Assembly (NCBI GenBank): GCA_026874595.1 | Contig: CM049317.1 | Coordinates: 35,368,901-35,432,900, forward strand | DNA length: 64,000 nt | Direction: 5' to 3' | Origin: Sipunculus nudus | Taxonomy: Eukaryota > Annelida > Sipuncula > Golfingiida > Sipunculidae | Shown here: in pieces, positions 61,421 through 64,000 of the stretch | Layout of the letters: every line of letters starts with the position of its first letter | Position numbering within the stretch: position 1 is the first letter of the stretch | Notes under the pieces: generated by a model | The model's input: only the letters and a program-made list of their open reading frames with translations | What the model was told of the DNA's origin: nothing | The model's database searches: none | Made by a program: the position numbers and the translations under genes

Positions 61421-63480
61421 ATGTTCGTAATAAAAATGATGAATTAAAGTAAAGCATAAGGAAAAGCATCATTATTGAGATGTATGGCATATAAAATAGA
61501 TTTTACCAGTTAATACATCCGTTTAAATCTTATTACGAGTGCTATAGCTTTGAAAGCTATGAAGAGTGTTAACTTTACAACTGCCCTTAACTAATATCTC
61601 ACTGATCGAACATTTTTTTCTATTATCAAAAGAACTGATACATGATGCTTTGAAATAGAATTACTAGAAATGTTATATTTGTGTTAAAATGAATATTCAT
61701 GAATTGCTAAACGCCAGGTTATAACAAGTAGCATGTGGACCAAGAAGCTAATCTGAATTTGACATACAAGCAATGCATGTATCAATTATTAATGCGTTGA
61801 TCTATTGTAAAAAAATTGTTGAGGAATGTTGAACAATGGATAGAATGACATACATAAATAGTTCTCAAAATCATGCATTTGTCCACAAGCCTTAGAATAT
61901 GGGATATAACAACCTTATTTAAGATTTCTAAAAGGGTTTTTTTCCAAGTGACTCCCTAGATATTAAGTTTCTTTGTCCAACTGCTACGATTTCTGCCCAT
62001 CTAATTTATTCGGTGCTAGATGCTCATAGTCACAGTAACCAGATATCAGGTTTCCAATGAATTTTTATAGGGACCACGCTGGATCTTAATTTAATTAATA
62101 TTTCCGTATCCCAATGTAGAAATTAGGCAACTATGATATATAAGGTGCTCATATCATGTTTTGTCATATATTTTGTAGAATAAAGGGCGCGATAACCTAA
62201 AATCGGTTGTTCAAGAAGACAAAACAATGACCTCAATTTTTACATCAAGTAAGATTTTTCTCCATCCAACAGTTAAGATTATGTCTGATTTTTTATATTT
62301 TTTATAATTAGTTTTTTTAATTAATTTCAATTGTTTAAGATTTGCACAAGACCTACTTGAATTTATAGTGAGAAGGTTTATACTTCAGAAAGTTATGATC
62401 TGGGCCTATCTGACTTTAACATTATGTTTTTTTTTCTATAACGCACAGAATGTAGTTCAGAGTGACCTAATTTCAGGATTTAAATGAGACTTCCCGAGGT
62501 CCTCCATGTATTTTATAATTACAGGTTCTAAACGCAACAGTAAAGTTGTGTGAACTGCGTGACAGCCTATGTACTGGAGAGTAACTCGCAGAATCTAAGG
62601 TAAATTGACACATTTGGAACACTGTCTAAGTTTGCACCCTACTCAGAATAATGTTTTTTGGCCAGTATCTAAGAATAACTGATACAATTTGCACCTTGCC
62701 TGAATTTGTATCCAGCTCAGAATAATGTTTTTGGCCAGTAAATAGCAGGATATAGATCACCAGTACCTAATTTCATGTTACAATTTCTGCCCTGTTAACA
62801 GAAGAACGGGCGGAAGGACGGACAAAAGGTGATTGGTATAGGTAGAGGAAGTCTCGTTTTATTCTCTATTGAAAGGAGGTAGAAAAGGCTGATTCCAAAA
62901 TACTTCCAGAGACAACCTCATGATAACAACCACAAGTTGTTAGGCAGCTTATCACAGAACACAACGATTCCATACCTTTGAACTTGCCGCCACATAAATA
63001 GAACGGTTATATTATAAGTTTTTCATACACACTTTCAAAACGTTTATCTGTTTATGCTTCATGAGCTGACATTGCTTGGTAAACAAACCATCGCTTTTGT
63101 GTATAGGCTTGAATATATGATTTCATCAAGCTTGATTCATGAAAAAACTTAAAACTTTGTATAGTAATTGATTCAAGAGAATAAAACCCTATATTGAAAT
63201 ATTTGTAATACTGTTTATATATGGTTGGAAAAATGTGTAATATTTGGAATCCGGTAAAAGCTAATTAGCCATCATGCGTATAGCCCAGGCCTATAATGAA
63301 TAATAATAATAATAACAAAAATAATAATTATAACAATAACAATAATCATAATAACAATTACCATAATAATTACGATAAAATAATAATTATAATAACAAAA
63401 ATAATCATAATAATGATATTATTATTATTAATATTCCTATAATTTTGTGAACAGTTAAAGTAAATAATATAGTTTATGAA
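61421..63480. other. Upstream region of copy F right of the foldback element
   Basis: Continues the second 585 bp duplicate (atgttcgtaataaaaatgatg split across the target duplication), then the conserved 5' stretch to 61840, 150 bp-type subrepeats to 62900 ending at gaacgggcggaaggacggac, the shared segment at 62960-63290 and (AAT)/(ATA)-like DNA at 63298-63440. No coding exon found. Confidence 0.5.
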
Positions 63481-64000
63481 AATTAAATGTATTATATTCT
63501 GCTTTTTTAACACAGAATGCAAAGGAATAATAAACGGGAGACTGAAAATGTCGGGGTTATTTTTCTAAATAAAATTTTTTTCCCTCAATGCCTCTTTTAG
63601 TGGCTTTGATACAAAACGCCTACAATATATCTATGAACATTATTATACATATTTAGTGTTATTGTCATTTAAAAATTAAGCTGTTTATTCTGTTTAAATC
63701 TTTTATAGTTCCATAATAATTTACCCTTTCATTGTTCATACGAAATGGGAAAATGAGCTCAGATTCATATAACGGATAAAAATAGTATCTGGTAATATTT
63801 AAGTGAGAGCATATTGAGAACCGGCAATTGGTTTATTATTATATCAGAGGGAGTCGTAAAGTTAATCCCGTGACTTTCCTCATACATGTATGTATATTCA
63901 CTTAAACATTCGTGTTACAAGAAGTCAATATTTGGCTTGGAATACCATCGTAATCCTCTTAACTTCAATTTTTACAAAATTGGCTATTATGGGTATTTGA
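63481..64000. other. AT-rich right edge, no gene seen
   Basis: Sequence diverges from the family after about 63480. I see no repeat copy, exon or RNA gene. Confidence 0.4.

Overview
This is an AT-rich invertebrate nuclear window with no bacterial features. It has introns with GT/AG borders, long (TA)n and (AAT)n tracts, a tRNA-derived SINE, an L1/Tx1-type LINE, Penelope-like elements carrying hammerhead ribozymes, TA-flanked MITEs, and several 150-170 bp tandem repeats. Blocks rich in TGACCTTTGACCT and repeat ends with GGACGGACGGAC runs resemble repeats known from mollusc, especially bivalve, genomes. A marine mollusc is therefore likely, but this is inference.

The backbone is a tandem family of small genes, all on the minus strand, which I do not recognise. 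A full copy has six short exons (transcription order IV, III, II, I, V, VI). IV carries a conserved start codon (coding part 30 nt), III is 84 nt, II is 78 nt, I is 84 nt, V is 75 nt, and VI holds the stop. All internal exons are multiples of three and start and end in phase 0. Exons III, II and I encode variants of one 26-28 residue module, roughly L-x-x-h-F-x-x-x-S-x(8-10)-S-K. Gene C (25003-26969) can be read completely (138 codons plus stop) and gene D (39231-41067) is open for 113 codons without exon V. The A copies stay in frame if their decayed exon I is skipped. Copies B, E and F are broken.

Layout: 1-9765, 9766-19526 and 19527-about 21950 are near-identical higher-order units of about 9.76 kb. 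Each holds an A-type copy and a truncated, diverged B-type copy; the third is cut short. From 21950 to 28270 comes the rest of A3 and gene C, with a 5'-truncated Penelope-like fragment at 24001. About 10.3 kb of foreign DNA (28586-38865) follows: an LTR-like block, a SINE and a dead LINE with a 12 bp target duplication. Gene D lies at 38866-43150. 43190-48562 is repeat territory: inverted 165 bp arrays around a decayed ORF, a 170 bp array and a TGACCT-rich array. Gene E and its upstream lie at 48566-53665, then a Penelope-like element at 53731-56006. Gene F (56714-57549) is locally duplicated and split from its upstream (61421-63480) by a 3.86 kb foldback-type element whose inverted ends are 21 bp minisatellites.

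The most interesting content is the modular phase-0 exon family, the foldback element and the two hammerhead ribozymes. Exon borders were read by eye; there is no transcript evidence and no database search behind any name.
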